A stretch of DNA of 9,903 nucleotides, taken from positions 1 to 9,903 of the forward strand of contig CAMBAQ010000063.1 in assembly GCA_945863785.1 (NCBI GenBank), in the 5' to 3' direction. The notes below the pieces were generated by a model. That model did not search any database. It was given only the letters and a program-made list of their open reading frames with translations, and had not been told where the DNA came from. Source of the stretch: Chthoniobacter flavus. GTDB taxonomy: Bacteria > Verrucomicrobiota > Verrucomicrobiia > Chthoniobacterales > Terrimicrobiaceae. The position numbers were made by a program, and so were the translations under genes. Of this stretch, positions 1 to 7,109 are shown in pieces (position 1 is the first letter of the stretch; each line of letters starts with the position of its first letter).

Positions 1-46
1 CACTGAGGCGTGATCGGGTTGCGTTGAAAGTGGTTTTGTCGCTCAT
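1..46 (-). CDS. Possible start of a downstream gene, cut by the window edge
   Basis: An ATG at 46-44 opens a frame that stays open for 15 codons to the window edge, beginning MSDKTTFNATRSRLS. It lies 15 bases after the stop of the TPR gene on the same strand, and a weak GAG element sits about 7 bases before the ATG, so it could be the next member of the minus-strand operon. Fifteen codons are too few to recognise a family or to rule out chance. No function is assigned. Confidence 0.35.
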   Translation of the reverse strand, partial: MSDKTTFNATRSRLS

Positions 47-61
47 GGAATGTCTCGAGAT

Positions 62-706
62 CTAGGGTTTGAGGCCAATATTGTTAAAAGTCTCATCAAA
101 AAGAAGGGTCTTGTCGCCGAATATCGATTTGGCGGTGGCGGTGTAGGCGCGGGCTTTTTTCGGGTTGGAATGCCTGTATTCCCAAACGGCTTGGGCGTAG
201 TACCAAGCTGGCGAGTCACCTGGATATTTGATGTTGTTCAGGGAGTTTTTAGCCCGAACCTCATCTCCGGCTTCGATGTCACAGAGGGCGAGTTTGAACT
301 GCAAAAGCTCATTGGCAGGATCTTGCGCCGCTAGCATCTGAAAATAGCGACGGGCCTCAGTGTGTTTTTTTTGGAGAAAGAGTAATTCTCCATAGTTGAA
401 TGCCGCCGGAAAATAGCCCGGTTTTTTGTTTAAGGAGAGGTCGAAGTATTTGGTCGCACTCACGAAGTCCTTTTTCTTCATGTAGACCGATCCCAGCATA
501 TTGAGGACTTCGGGGTCGTGCGGCTTTTCTTTTTCGATTTCGATTAACTTTGCCAGAGCAGAATCGAAGGCTTCCGAACGGAAATCGGTGACAACAGAAT
601 CCAATAACGCCCGTGATGCATCCTCCGCATCAGGGGACGACAAATCGGCCTGTGCAGTCACAAGGCACATGCTCAAAAGCAAAGGAATAAGATAGCCGAT
701 TTTCAA
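62..706 (-). CDS. Exported tetratricopeptide-repeat (TPR) protein, 214 aa, TTG start
   Basis: Residues 1-20 form a signal peptide (Lys2, a hydrophobic core, then a likely cleavage after AQA at 18-20), so the protein should act in the periplasm or at the cell surface. Cys14 lies inside the core, but LSMC is a poor lipobox, so a lipoprotein is unlikely. The rest is helical repeat sequence with TPR spacing from about residue 33 to 165: LNMLGSVYMKKKDFVSATKYF at roughly 68-88, FNYGELLFLQKKHTEARRYF at 103-122, then FKLALCDIEAGD at 137-148. TPRs usually serve as protein-protein scaffolds; the partner is unknown. The start codon at 706-704 is TTG. A TAG lies in frame three codons upstream, and an AGG element sits about 5 bases before the TTG, which together fix this start if the signal peptide is real. 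It follows prfC by 52 bp on the same strand. The last 50 residues match no repeat I can assign. Confidence 0.82.
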   Translation of the reverse strand: MKIGYLIPLLLSMCLVTAQADLSSPDAEDASRALLDSVVTDFRSEAFDSALAKLIEIEKEKPHDPEVLNMLGSVYMKKKDFVSATKYFDLSLNKKPGYFPAAFNYGELLFLQKKHTEARRYFQMLAAQDPANELLQFKLALCDIEAGDEVRAKNSLNNIKYPGDSPAWYYAQAVWEYRHSNPKKARAYTATAKSIFGDKTLLFDETFNNIGLKP

Positions 707-758
707 ACCAACCTAATATGCGCCAGTGAAAGGCTTGCGAGCAATATCAAAGCAAAGC

Positions 759-2375
759 TTACGCATCCAAGGTAGGGGGGGCGTTAGGGGGCGTGGCCGT
801 GAAAGTGAGTGTGGCATTTTTCTCTTCGAGGTAGCCGATCGTCCAGCTGCTCGGGAGCAAAACAACCCAAAACCCAAAGGAGTCGCGTGCAAGCGTACAT
901 CCACTCGGGAGCATGACCTCAGGGCGATCAAAAAAGGGAGCACCTTCTTTGAGGACCCAGCGAGCAAATTGCCACGGGGCGGTTTCCACGCGGCAGTCCG
1001 CGCTGTATTCCGTTTCCAGGCGATATTGCATGACTTCAAACTGCAACGGGCCAACGGCTCCAAGAAGCGGTACACGCGCAACGGCGTCAGGAAGCTCAAA
1101 CTGCTGAGCCACGCCCTCCTTGAGGAGTTGGTCGAGGCCTTCGCGGAAGCGTTTGAATTTAGCCGTACTGGAATTTCGGATGTAGGCGAAGCACTCAGGC
1201 GGGAAGCGGGGGATCTCGCTAAATTGCAGTGAGGGATCTTCACTCACCGTATCGCCGATCAAGAAATCGTAATTGCCCACGATGCCGACGACATCGCCGG
1301 CCCATGCCTCATCGACTGTTTCACGGTCTTGTGCAAAAAGGCGTTGGGAATTGCCGAGTCGAACGGCTTTGCCAGTCCGAATATGCGTTGCCAACATATC
1401 CCGACGGAAGCATCCTGAGACGACACGAATGAACGAAACGCGATCGCGGTGTTTCGGGTTCATGTTCGCTTGAATCTTGAATACAAATCCCGAGAAAGGC
1501 TCGTAGTCTGGCTGCACAACCTTAGTCCCGCTTGGACGTGGGGTTGGGGAGGGGGCCAGCTTGAGGAAATTATCTAACAAAAGTTGGACGCCGAAGTTGT
1601 TCATCGCGCTCCCGAAAAAGACGGGGGTCGATTTGCCAGCGCTCACCGCGGCAAAATCAAAGTCCGTGCCGGCGCCATCGAGTAGCTCGAGTTCGTCGCA
1701 AACCTTGGAATAAACATCCGGAGCGAGCGAGGATCGAACTGCCTCGTCCTGAATGCCGCCGACAGAAACGGGAGCACGGTAGGTGCCGCCCGGAGTTCTT
1801 TCAAAAAGGTGGACGGATTTTTCGCGGCGGTCGTAAACGCCCTTGAAGTCGACTCCATCGCCGAGCGGCCAATTCATGGGCAAGGCGTGAATACCAAGGA
1901 CAGACTCGAGTTCGTCGAGAAGCTCAAGCGGTGGCCGAGCCGGACGGTCGAGCTTGTTCATGAAGGTGAAAATCGGAACACCACGTTGACGGCAGACTTC
2001 AAAAAGTTTGCGCGTCTGGGTTTCGATGCCTTTACCAGCATCGATCACCATCACGGCAGCATCGACGGCGGTGAGAACGCGGTAGGTGTCTTCCGAAAAA
2101 TCTTTGTGGCCGGGAGTGTCGAGGAGGTTCACCACGCATCCGTTGTAGTCGAATTGCAGGACTGTCGAGGAGACCGAAATGCCGCGCTGCTTTTCAAGTT
2201 CCATCCAGTCACTTGTCGTGGCGCGTTGGTTCTTGCGGGAAGTGACACTGCCGGCCAGTTGGACTGCGCCACCGTAGAGGAGAAACTTTTCGGTGAGCGT
2301 TGTTTTTCCAGCATCCGGATGCGAGATGATCGCAAATGTGCGGCGACGTGAAATTTGTTGAAGTGCTGCACTCAT
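759..2375 (-). CDS. prfC: Peptide chain release factor 3 (RF3), translational GTPase
   Basis: RF3 is a cytoplasmic GTPase that removes the class I release factors RF1 and RF2 from the ribosome after peptide release. The protein has 538 residues; E. coli RF3 has about 529. All GTPase motifs are visible: P-loop HPDAGKTT at 19-26, EKQRGIS at 61-67 in the switch I/G2 region, DTPGH at 86-90 followed by DFSEDTYR, and NKLDR at 140-144. RF3-specific segments follow, including FSGFVFKIQANMNPKHRDRVSF in domain 2 and VGPLQFEVMQYRLETEY in domain 3, which separate it from EF-G, LepA and TypA. The ATG (2375-2373) overlaps the TGA of the upstream aminopeptidase as ATGA, and no strong ribosome-binding site precedes it, so translation is probably coupled. 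The stop is TAA at 761-759. The gene appears intact and full length; the assignment is secure. Confidence 0.97.
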   Translation of the reverse strand: MSAALQQISRRRTFAIISHPDAGKTTLTEKFLLYGGAVQLAGSVTSRKNQRATTSDWMELEKQRGISVSSTVLQFDYNGCVVNLLDTPGHKDFSEDTYRVLTAVDAAVMVIDAGKGIETQTRKLFEVCRQRGVPIFTFMNKLDRPARPPLELLDELESVLGIHALPMNWPLGDGVDFKGVYDRREKSVHLFERTPGGTYRAPVSVGGIQDEAVRSSLAPDVYSKVCDELELLDGAGTDFDFAAVSAGKSTPVFFGSAMNNFGVQLLLDNFLKLAPSPTPRPSGTKVVQPDYEPFSGFVFKIQANMNPKHRDRVSFIRVVSGCFRRDMLATHIRTGKAVRLGNSQRLFAQDRETVDEAWAGDVVGIVGNYDFLIGDTVSEDPSLQFSEIPRFPPECFAYIRNSSTAKFKRFREGLDQLLKEGVAQQFELPDAVARVPLLGAVGPLQFEVMQYRLETEYSADCRVETAPWQFARWVLKEGAPFFDRPEVMLPSGCTLARDSFGFWVVLLPSSWTIGYLEEKNATLTFTATPPNAPPTLDA

Positions 2376-3493
2376 ATTTCAAAAGGTTTCGGAATTTGGG
2401 TGAGAAGTTTAACTCCGCTTTCGCGAATGAGCGCAACGTCCTCATGTCTCACTCCACCAAGGCCTGGCATGTAGATGCCGGGTTCCACGGTGATGATCTG
2501 GCCCGGAAAAAAGGTGGTTGAGCCGAAGCGTGGAGACTCGTGGACTTCCAAGCCGAGTCCATGACCCGTGCCGTGAAAAAAACCCTGCCAACGACCATTG
2601 TCAATCTTGGTGGGGTATCCGGATGCGGCAAAAAATTGTTTTAACTTCTCATGGACGGGACCGCCCTCCACGCCAGGCTTCATTGCCTTGATGGCCATCT
2701 TCTGACCCGTGAGACAGGTCTCCCACATGTGGCGCTGGGCATCACTGGCGTTGCCGCGAACAACGGTTCGCGTGAGGTCGCCATGGTATCCGCTCCGCGC
2801 ATCGCGGGGAAAGATGTCGAGAATGATCAACTGATTCGCAAAGAGGGGACCTGTGCCACGTGCATGCGGGTCGCAGGCGTGTTCCCCACAGGCGACAATC
2901 GTGTCACCACGGGCTACACCGCCGGCTTGGAGCACAGCCGTCTCCATTTCCAATCGGAGTAGTTCTGAGGTGAGTTGCGAACCGCGATGAGTCAGCGTGT
3001 AGTCTTTCTGAATTCGAGCAACGCGCAGGATCTCCAATCCGCGATTCATCCCGGCTTCAGCGATCCGAGTGGCGGCTTCCATCGCTTCGATTTCTGCAAG
3101 AGATTTGATTTCCCTCTCAGGCAAAAAGGCGCCCTTGGATGGCTTCACAGCAACGCCGAGGGCCTTGAGTTCTTTAGCCAAGCCCAGCGGGAAATCGGAT
3201 GGGACTTCGACTTTGGTGACTTTTTTGGCCATCAGCCAAGCTGTGACGACTTTGGCGAACGAGGGACGTTTTGAAGACGTGCGCGCGGCGATCTTTTCAA
3301 AATCGGAATAGGCATCGACTACATCGACTTTGGCTTCCGCTCGTCCTCGATCGACCTCGAGATCACTCAAAAGGAGATGGGTTTTCCCCTCTACCTCTAG
3401 AAACGAAAAAGCATCTGGAGCGCGAAAACCTGATGCGTAAAGCATGTCGGCATTGGCTTCGCTCGAGGCGATGATGAGTTTGGGACGTGCCAT
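2372..3493 (-). CDS. Xaa-Pro aminopeptidase / M24 family metallopeptidase, 373 aa
   Basis: This is a cytoplasmic dinuclear-metal peptidase of the creatinase fold, expected to remove an N-terminal residue in front of proline from peptides. The N-terminal creatinase-like domain covers about residues 1-125, and the catalytic pita-bread domain about 130-373. The five expected metal ligands are present: Asp226 in LDIFPRD, Asp239 in GDLTRT, His311 in HGTGHGLG, Glu337 in VEPGIY and Glu351 in RHEDVAL. His307 and His318 are also in their usual places. The first two ligands are 13 residues apart rather than the usual 11, because IFPRDARSG forms a slightly longer loop. There is no signal peptide. The ATG at 3493 has no clear Shine-Dalgarno sequence. 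The stop overlaps the prfC start, suggesting coupled expression. M24 proteins can be Xaa-Pro aminopeptidases, Xaa-Pro dipeptidases or inactive paralogues; the intact site argues for an enzyme, but the exact substrate cannot be read from sequence. Confidence 0.9.
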   Translation of the reverse strand: MARPKLIIASSEANADMLYASGFRAPDAFSFLEVEGKTHLLLSDLEVDRGRAEAKVDVVDAYSDFEKIAARTSSKRPSFAKVVTAWLMAKKVTKVEVPSDFPLGLAKELKALGVAVKPSKGAFLPEREIKSLAEIEAMEAATRIAEAGMNRGLEILRVARIQKDYTLTHRGSQLTSELLRLEMETAVLQAGGVARGDTIVACGEHACDPHARGTGPLFANQLIILDIFPRDARSGYHGDLTRTVVRGNASDAQRHMWETCLTGQKMAIKAMKPGVEGGPVHEKLKQFFAASGYPTKIDNGRWQGFFHGTGHGLGLEVHESPRFGSTTFFPGQIITVEPGIYMPGLGGVRHEDVALIRESGVKLLTQIPKPFEI

Positions 3494-3583
3494 GTGTGAA
3501 AAAGCGGACAGCCTAGCATCCCCAGTATCCTCGGGCTAGAAGAATGGAACCACCCGAGATGGCTCGATGTCGGTACCTTCAAA

Positions 3584-3601
3584 CTTTGCTCGTAAGCAAA
3601 G
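3584..3601 (-). terminator. Perfect 7-bp hairpin downstream of the DUF1844 gene
   Basis: On the minus strand CTTTGCT, a TACG loop and AGCAAAG form a perfect 7-bp stem with a 4-base loop. It starts 35 bases after the DUF1844 stop codon and about 90 bases before the aminopeptidase start. Only a short TTTG follows the stem, so it lacks the U-run of a strong intrinsic terminator. It may be a weak or partial terminator separating two transcription units, or an RNA-processing or stability hairpin. Confidence 0.35.
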
Positions 3602-3606
3602 GGATT

Positions 3607-3641
3607 GCTTAATTGTTCGCTTGAAAGCGCGCTTTTTAAGC
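3607..3641. repeat. Nested inverted repeats overlapping the DUF1844 stop codon
   Basis: A 6-base inverted repeat, GCTTAA at 3607-3612 and TTAAGC at 3636-3641, encloses the perfect 12-base palindrome AAAGCGCGCTTT at 3624-3635. The outer right arm includes the TAA stop of the DUF1844 gene. The palindrome has no loop of its own, so it is more plausible as part of an extended RNA structure or a protein site than as a simple hairpin. No function is established. Confidence 0.35.
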
Positions 3642-4043
3642 TCCGTAGCTTTTTGTGAAACGTTTGCGACTTTCTGGCTCTGGTTGATCGGCGGTTTTTG
3701 CAGGCTCGGATGTCGTTTCGGCGATTGGCTCCGGCGCTGGCTGGGAAGCTGTCTCGGTTGGCGCGTTTGAAGAGGCTTGAACGAAGGCGAGGCGGAGGTC
3801 GGATAGCACTCCTGTGAGCATTTGCGTCTCTTCGTTGGAGAGGTTCCCGCGAGTTTTATCCTCAAGCATTTCCAGCATGTCGATAAACATGCGGGCATAA
3901 GGAAGATTGATCTCCGGTTGATTCGTTTGCGGATTGGGGATGCGGCCAAGGAACATGGCGGCTTGCTGGGCTTGCATCATGACAAGCTCCATGAAGCGTT
4001 GAGCCATTTCACCAGCGTTGATTGAGTTTCTAACTTCGGCCAT
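3636..4043 (-). CDS. DUF1844 domain protein, 135 aa
   Basis: The frame is open further upstream, but the real start is the ATG at 4043-4041: codons before it fall inside the end of the M16 gene and look like shadow sequence, whereas conserved sequence begins at MAEVRNSINAG. Residues about 12-90 carry the DUF1844 pattern: FMELVMMQAQQAAMFLG, then PNPQTNQPEINLPYA, IDMLEMLEDKTRGNLSNEE, and LSDLRLAFV. This small, mostly helical family of unknown function is found in several phyla including Verrucomicrobiota, often near housekeeping genes. After residue 90 the protein turns into a disordered tail rich in Ala, Pro, Glu and Thr, ending in the basic patch RKRFTKSYGA. The ATG lies 4 bases after the M16 stop with no good ribosome-binding site, so expression probably depends on translation of the peptidase gene. 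No catalytic motif is seen and the biochemical role is unknown. Confidence 0.85.
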   Translation of the reverse strand: MAEVRNSINAGEMAQRFMELVMMQAQQAAMFLGRIPNPQTNQPEINLPYARMFIDMLEMLEDKTRGNLSNEETQMLTGVLSDLRLAFVQASSNAPTETASQPAPEPIAETTSEPAKTADQPEPESRKRFTKSYGA

Positions 4044-4047
4044 AGGA

Positions 4048-6681
4048 TTATTTGTTTTCGGTTGGTTGGGTTTTTTCGGGTGGGAGCACAGTCGCTTCCA
4101 CCGCATTTTCGGATGAGAAGAATTTAGCGGCAACGCGACGGGTATCGTCCAGAGAGACTTTTTCGATATCGTCTTTGCGGTGCTTGTAGGAATCAAAGCC
4201 CAGCCCCATCAATTCATCGACAGCGCAGGCGGCGGCGAAGGCGCTGTTGCTCTGGTTGCGAATCGCTTCGCCTCCGATGAGCTTCGCGCGGGCGCGGGTG
4301 AGTTCCTCCTCGGTGAGCCCGCCTTTGGCAAGATCGGCAATCTCGGATCGCATCTCATTGGTGACAGGAGTCACTTTTTGAGGATCGGTCCCGAGATAAA
4401 AGAGGAACGCGCCAGGGGCGAGTCCGCAGAATTGGGAGGCTCCCACAAAATAGGCGAGGCCCATCTTTTCGCGAATGCGGTTGAAGAAACGTGAACCGAG
4501 ATCGCTAGAGGCAACGCTGATCATCTCGAGCGCGGTGCGGTCTGGATCCTTCGCTGAGGCACCCTGATATCCGATCATGAGCACAGCCTGTTTCTTATCC
4601 AAATGGGCAATTGATGGAGGCACGCTACGATTTGGAGTTGGGGAGGGGACCTCTTCAAATGCCAGTTTCCCAGAAGGGAGGGCGGCAAGGTGTTTTTCAA
4701 AGAGGCGACGAACCTCTTCGGCTTTCACATCACCGAAAACGGAAATGACGCCGTTGTTGGCAGTGGCGAAGCTTTTGTGAAACTCTTTGAGTTGAGCTTG
4801 GGTAATGGCGTTAGCCGAGTCGGGTGATCCCATATTGCGGAGACCGTAGGGATGGTTGCCAAAGAGTTTTTCGCGAACCAGATTGCGGGCGACGGAGGTC
4901 ACTTGCTCCTCGTCGGCTTTGATTCCGGCCACTTGGCTTTTCTTTTCTAGTTCGATCTCGCGATCTGGGAATATGGGGTTGAGAAGGACATCGGAGAGAA
5001 GTTCCACGCCCAAGGCCAAGTCGGGTTGCATGATTTCCACCCCGACGCTGAATGAGTTATTCCCGCTATCCGAGCCGATGCTACCGCCGACGCCTTCGAT
5101 CTGGTCGGCGAGTTCCTCGGCGGTGCGAGATTTAGTACCTTTGAGAAGGGTTTGTGAGTAAAGGCGCGTGATGCCATTTGTTTCGCGCGTCTCAGCCAAG
5201 AGCCCCCCGCGGAATACGGCATTGATCGATACGAGCGGCAATCTGGCATCTTCGCGAACGAGAAGACGAAGTCCATTCGAGAGAGTGAATTTCTGGATTT
5301 CACCAGGCTTGATGTCAGCGGTACCCAATTTTTTACCAGCGAGGGAGCCTGTGGGATTGAGCGACGTGATATTGATGGTGTCATCACGGAGATATCGGTT
5401 CGCGACGCGCTGGATATCTGCCTCCGTGACCTTGGCTATCAGGTCGATGTAGTGTTTTGAGAAGTTCAGGTTGCGGGTCAGCATCCAGTTTGAACCCACA
5501 TCACTCGCCTTACCGCGTGCCGTGGTGAGAGCTCCCAATTGCGAGGAGAGAATGGAGCGACGGGCCCGGTCAAGTTCCGCCTTTGTGACGCCATTTTTTT
5601 TGAGGTCTTCGAGGATGGCGAGGGATTCCTTTTCAGCAGCATCACGTTTGTCGGGATCGGTGACGGCTTGCATTACGAAGATACCTTCATTTTGTAGAGA
5701 AAACATGCCTGCAGATGCGCTGTGTGCGATCTCCTTACGCTCGCGGATCTCGCGGTTGAGACGCGAGCTCGCGCCGCCTCCGAGGATGTCACCAAGGATT
5801 TCGAGTGCGGGAGTGTCGGAGTTGGTCAGGCCTGGAATGCGCCAAGAAAGCGAGAGGCGGGAAAGCTCTGTAGGAAATTCCTCGTGGGTCACCCGTGGTC
5901 CCATTTGAGATGGTTCGCTGGCTATGTAGACAGGATCGAGTGCCCCGCGTGGAGTGGATGCGAAATGTTTACCGAGTTCCTCGTGGATCTTGGCTGCATC
6001 GACATCGCCGACCACGACAAAGGTCAGGTTATTTGGAACGTAGCGGGATTTGTAGTAGTTAAGCACATCCTCGCGGGTGAGCTTATTATAGACGTCGAGA
6101 TACCCGATCACCGGATGGCGGTACGGGCTTTCTTTGAAAACGGTATCGAGCATGAGCTGGGAGCTCTGGCGGCCGGGATCATCAAATCCCATGGCAAACT
6201 CGCGGCGGATGACTTCTTGTTCTTTCGTGTATTCGGCTTCCGGCAAGGTCGCATTTTGCATCGCATCGGCCAAGATTTCGACAGCTTCCGAGGCTCCATC
6301 CGCAGGTGTATCAATCCAGTAAACCGTGCGGTCGAAAGAGGTGTAGGCATTGATGTAGCCGCCACGGTTTTGGATTTGCTTGGCTATTTCACCAGGGGCG
6401 CGGGATGTCGTCCCTTTGAATAACATATGCTCAAGGATGTGAGACATACCGGCCCCCATCTTTGTGCCCTCATGAATGCTACCAGTGCCACACCAGGCTT
6501 GAACGCTTGCCACCGGTGCACTGCGGTCTTCCTCGACAATGAGCGTGAGCCCGTTGTCATAAGTGAAGACTTGGGCGGCGGACTCCGGTAAAGCGGGAGT
6601 GGAACTGGATGCGGCGGGTGCGGTTGCGGACATAAATAGAAAGGCAGAGGCGGAAAGGATCAAAAGCCGACGGAGTATCAT
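4048..6681 (-). CDS. Two-domain M16 (insulinase-like) zinc metallopeptidase, exported, 877 aa
   Basis: The N-terminus has a signal peptide (Arg4, Arg5, a hydrophobic core to about 18, and small residues with likely cleavage near 21-24), placing the enzyme in the periplasm or envelope. The N-terminal half is catalytic. The inverted zinc motif HILEH sits at 81-85 (zinc ligands His81 and His85, catalytic Glu84), and the third zinc ligand is Glu161 in EQEVIRRE, 76 residues later as the family requires. The C-terminal half, from about residue 465, repeats the fold but has RLYSQ at 506-510 where HxxEH would align, so it is not itself catalytic. It does carry the partner-half Arg/Tyr pair expected to bind substrate, Arg737 and Tyr744 in REKMGLAY. 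This is a fused version of a catalytic M16B subunit with its non-catalytic partner. The start ATG overlaps the TGA of the upstream gene (ATGA). Natural substrates are unknown; peptides or misfolded envelope proteins are plausible. Confidence 0.94.
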   Translation of the reverse strand: MILRRLLILSASAFLFMSATAPAASSSTPALPESAAQVFTYDNGLTLIVEEDRSAPVASVQAWCGTGSIHEGTKMGAGMSHILEHMLFKGTTSRAPGEIAKQIQNRGGYINAYTSFDRTVYWIDTPADGASEAVEILADAMQNATLPEAEYTKEQEVIRREFAMGFDDPGRQSSQLMLDTVFKESPYRHPVIGYLDVYNKLTREDVLNYYKSRYVPNNLTFVVVGDVDAAKIHEELGKHFASTPRGALDPVYIASEPSQMGPRVTHEEFPTELSRLSLSWRIPGLTNSDTPALEILGDILGGGASSRLNREIRERKEIAHSASAGMFSLQNEGIFVMQAVTDPDKRDAAEKESLAILEDLKKNGVTKAELDRARRSILSSQLGALTTARGKASDVGSNWMLTRNLNFSKHYIDLIAKVTEADIQRVANRYLRDDTINITSLNPTGSLAGKKLGTADIKPGEIQKFTLSNGLRLLVREDARLPLVSINAVFRGGLLAETRETNGITRLYSQTLLKGTKSRTAEELADQIEGVGGSIGSDSGNNSFSVGVEIMQPDLALGVELLSDVLLNPIFPDREIELEKKSQVAGIKADEEQVTSVARNLVREKLFGNHPYGLRNMGSPDSANAITQAQLKEFHKSFATANNGVISVFGDVKAEEVRRLFEKHLAALPSGKLAFEEVPSPTPNRSVPPSIAHLDKKQAVLMIGYQGASAKDPDRTALEMISVASSDLGSRFFNRIREKMGLAYFVGASQFCGLAPGAFLFYLGTDPQKVTPVTNEMRSEIADLAKGGLTEEELTRARAKLIGGEAIRNQSNSAFAAACAVDELMGLGFDSYKHRKDDIEKVSLDDTRRVAAKFFSSENAVEATVLPPEKTQPTENK

Positions 6682-7109
6682 AAGGAGGGTTCGACCTCGG
6701 TCGGAGGTTCTTCGTTCAAAGAGTTTTCTTCGGGGAGAAATGGTAGCACAAACGATTCTCTAAAATCAAAAACGCCGCGGAAGGAATCGATCGTATCCTC
6801 GTCGGTTTTGCCAAAAATGCCTGCTTGCACGAGATTGAAGACCATCTGACCGACATCTTCCGTGACTCGTACACCCCAATAGTCGAGAACCATGAAGGCC
6901 ATCGGGCCAAATTCATTCAGTGCGTGAAGACGGAACCCCTCGAGTAACTCAATAGCTCCGACGTGCGGGCTCGTTTCCTTGCGGGACTTTTTGCGGCGTT
7001 TAATCGTGGCCTCGAGGGAGTCCCTTAAAAAAAGGTAGGCTTCCGGGTTGTAACGGTTGTCCTCGCGGGAGAGGGCCTCGATGGTTTCTTGAAATCCTGT
7101 GTTCTGCAT
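6678..7109 (-). CDS. Minf_1886-type conserved hypothetical protein (Planctomycetota/Verrucomicrobiota), 143 aa
   Basis: I recognise this from its conserved blocks as the family named after Minf_1886 of Methylacidiphilum, which I recall as TIGR04138 and as restricted to planctomycetes and verrucomicrobia. The blocks are YNPEAYLFL at 20-28, a basic stretch at 38-44, HVGAIELLEGFR at 49-60, HALNEFGPMAFMVLDYWGV at 62-80, EDVGQMVFNLVQAGIFGKTDED at 84-105 and a closing F-x-x-V-F-x-F segment near 110-116. It has no signal peptide or membrane segment, so it is probably cytoplasmic. The C-terminal 20 residues are acidic and proline-rich. No enzymatic motif is evident and the function is not known. The ATG at 7109 overlaps the TGA of the upstream microprotein as TGATG, and its own TGA overlaps the M16 ATG, placing it in the middle of a coupled cassette. 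Confidence 0.85.
   Translation of the reverse strand: MQNTGFQETIEALSREDNRYNPEAYLFLRDSLEATIKRRKKSRKETSPHVGAIELLEGFRLHALNEFGPMAFMVLDYWGVRVTEDVGQMVFNLVQAGIFGKTDEDTIDSFRGVFDFRESFVLPFLPEENSLNEEPPTEVEPSL

Noticed and set aside
726..1243. Long open frames of about 170 codons on both strands inside prfC
   Set aside because: They overlap the fully conserved RF3 domains and their products show no family pattern; they are shadows of the GC-biased third positions of prfC.
1540..1556. GTTGGGGAGGGG-like stretch shared with 4637-4648
   Set aside because: Both encode PSPTP segments in RF3 and the M16 linker; the short match is explained by shared proline codons, not by a repeat element.
3536..3949. 137-codon minus-strand frame overlapping the DUF1844 gene
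   Set aside because: The product is a Lys/Arg/Ser/Pro-rich off-frame reading, whereas the neighbouring frame carries the conserved DUF1844 blocks.
4044..4196. Upstream extension of the DUF1844 frame by 51 codons
   Set aside because: The extension lies inside the end of the M16 gene and reads as an off-frame peptide; conservation begins at the ATG at 4043.
5722..6423. 233-codon plus-strand frame opposite the M16 gene
   Set aside because: It is antisense to the catalytic half of an intact M16 peptidase and its product has no recognisable motif or ribosome-binding site; a shadow frame.
6681..6691. Perfect AAGGAGGG ribosome-binding sequence on the plus strand
   Set aside because: No start codon follows at a usable distance; it is the complement of codons near the end of the Minf_1886-type gene.
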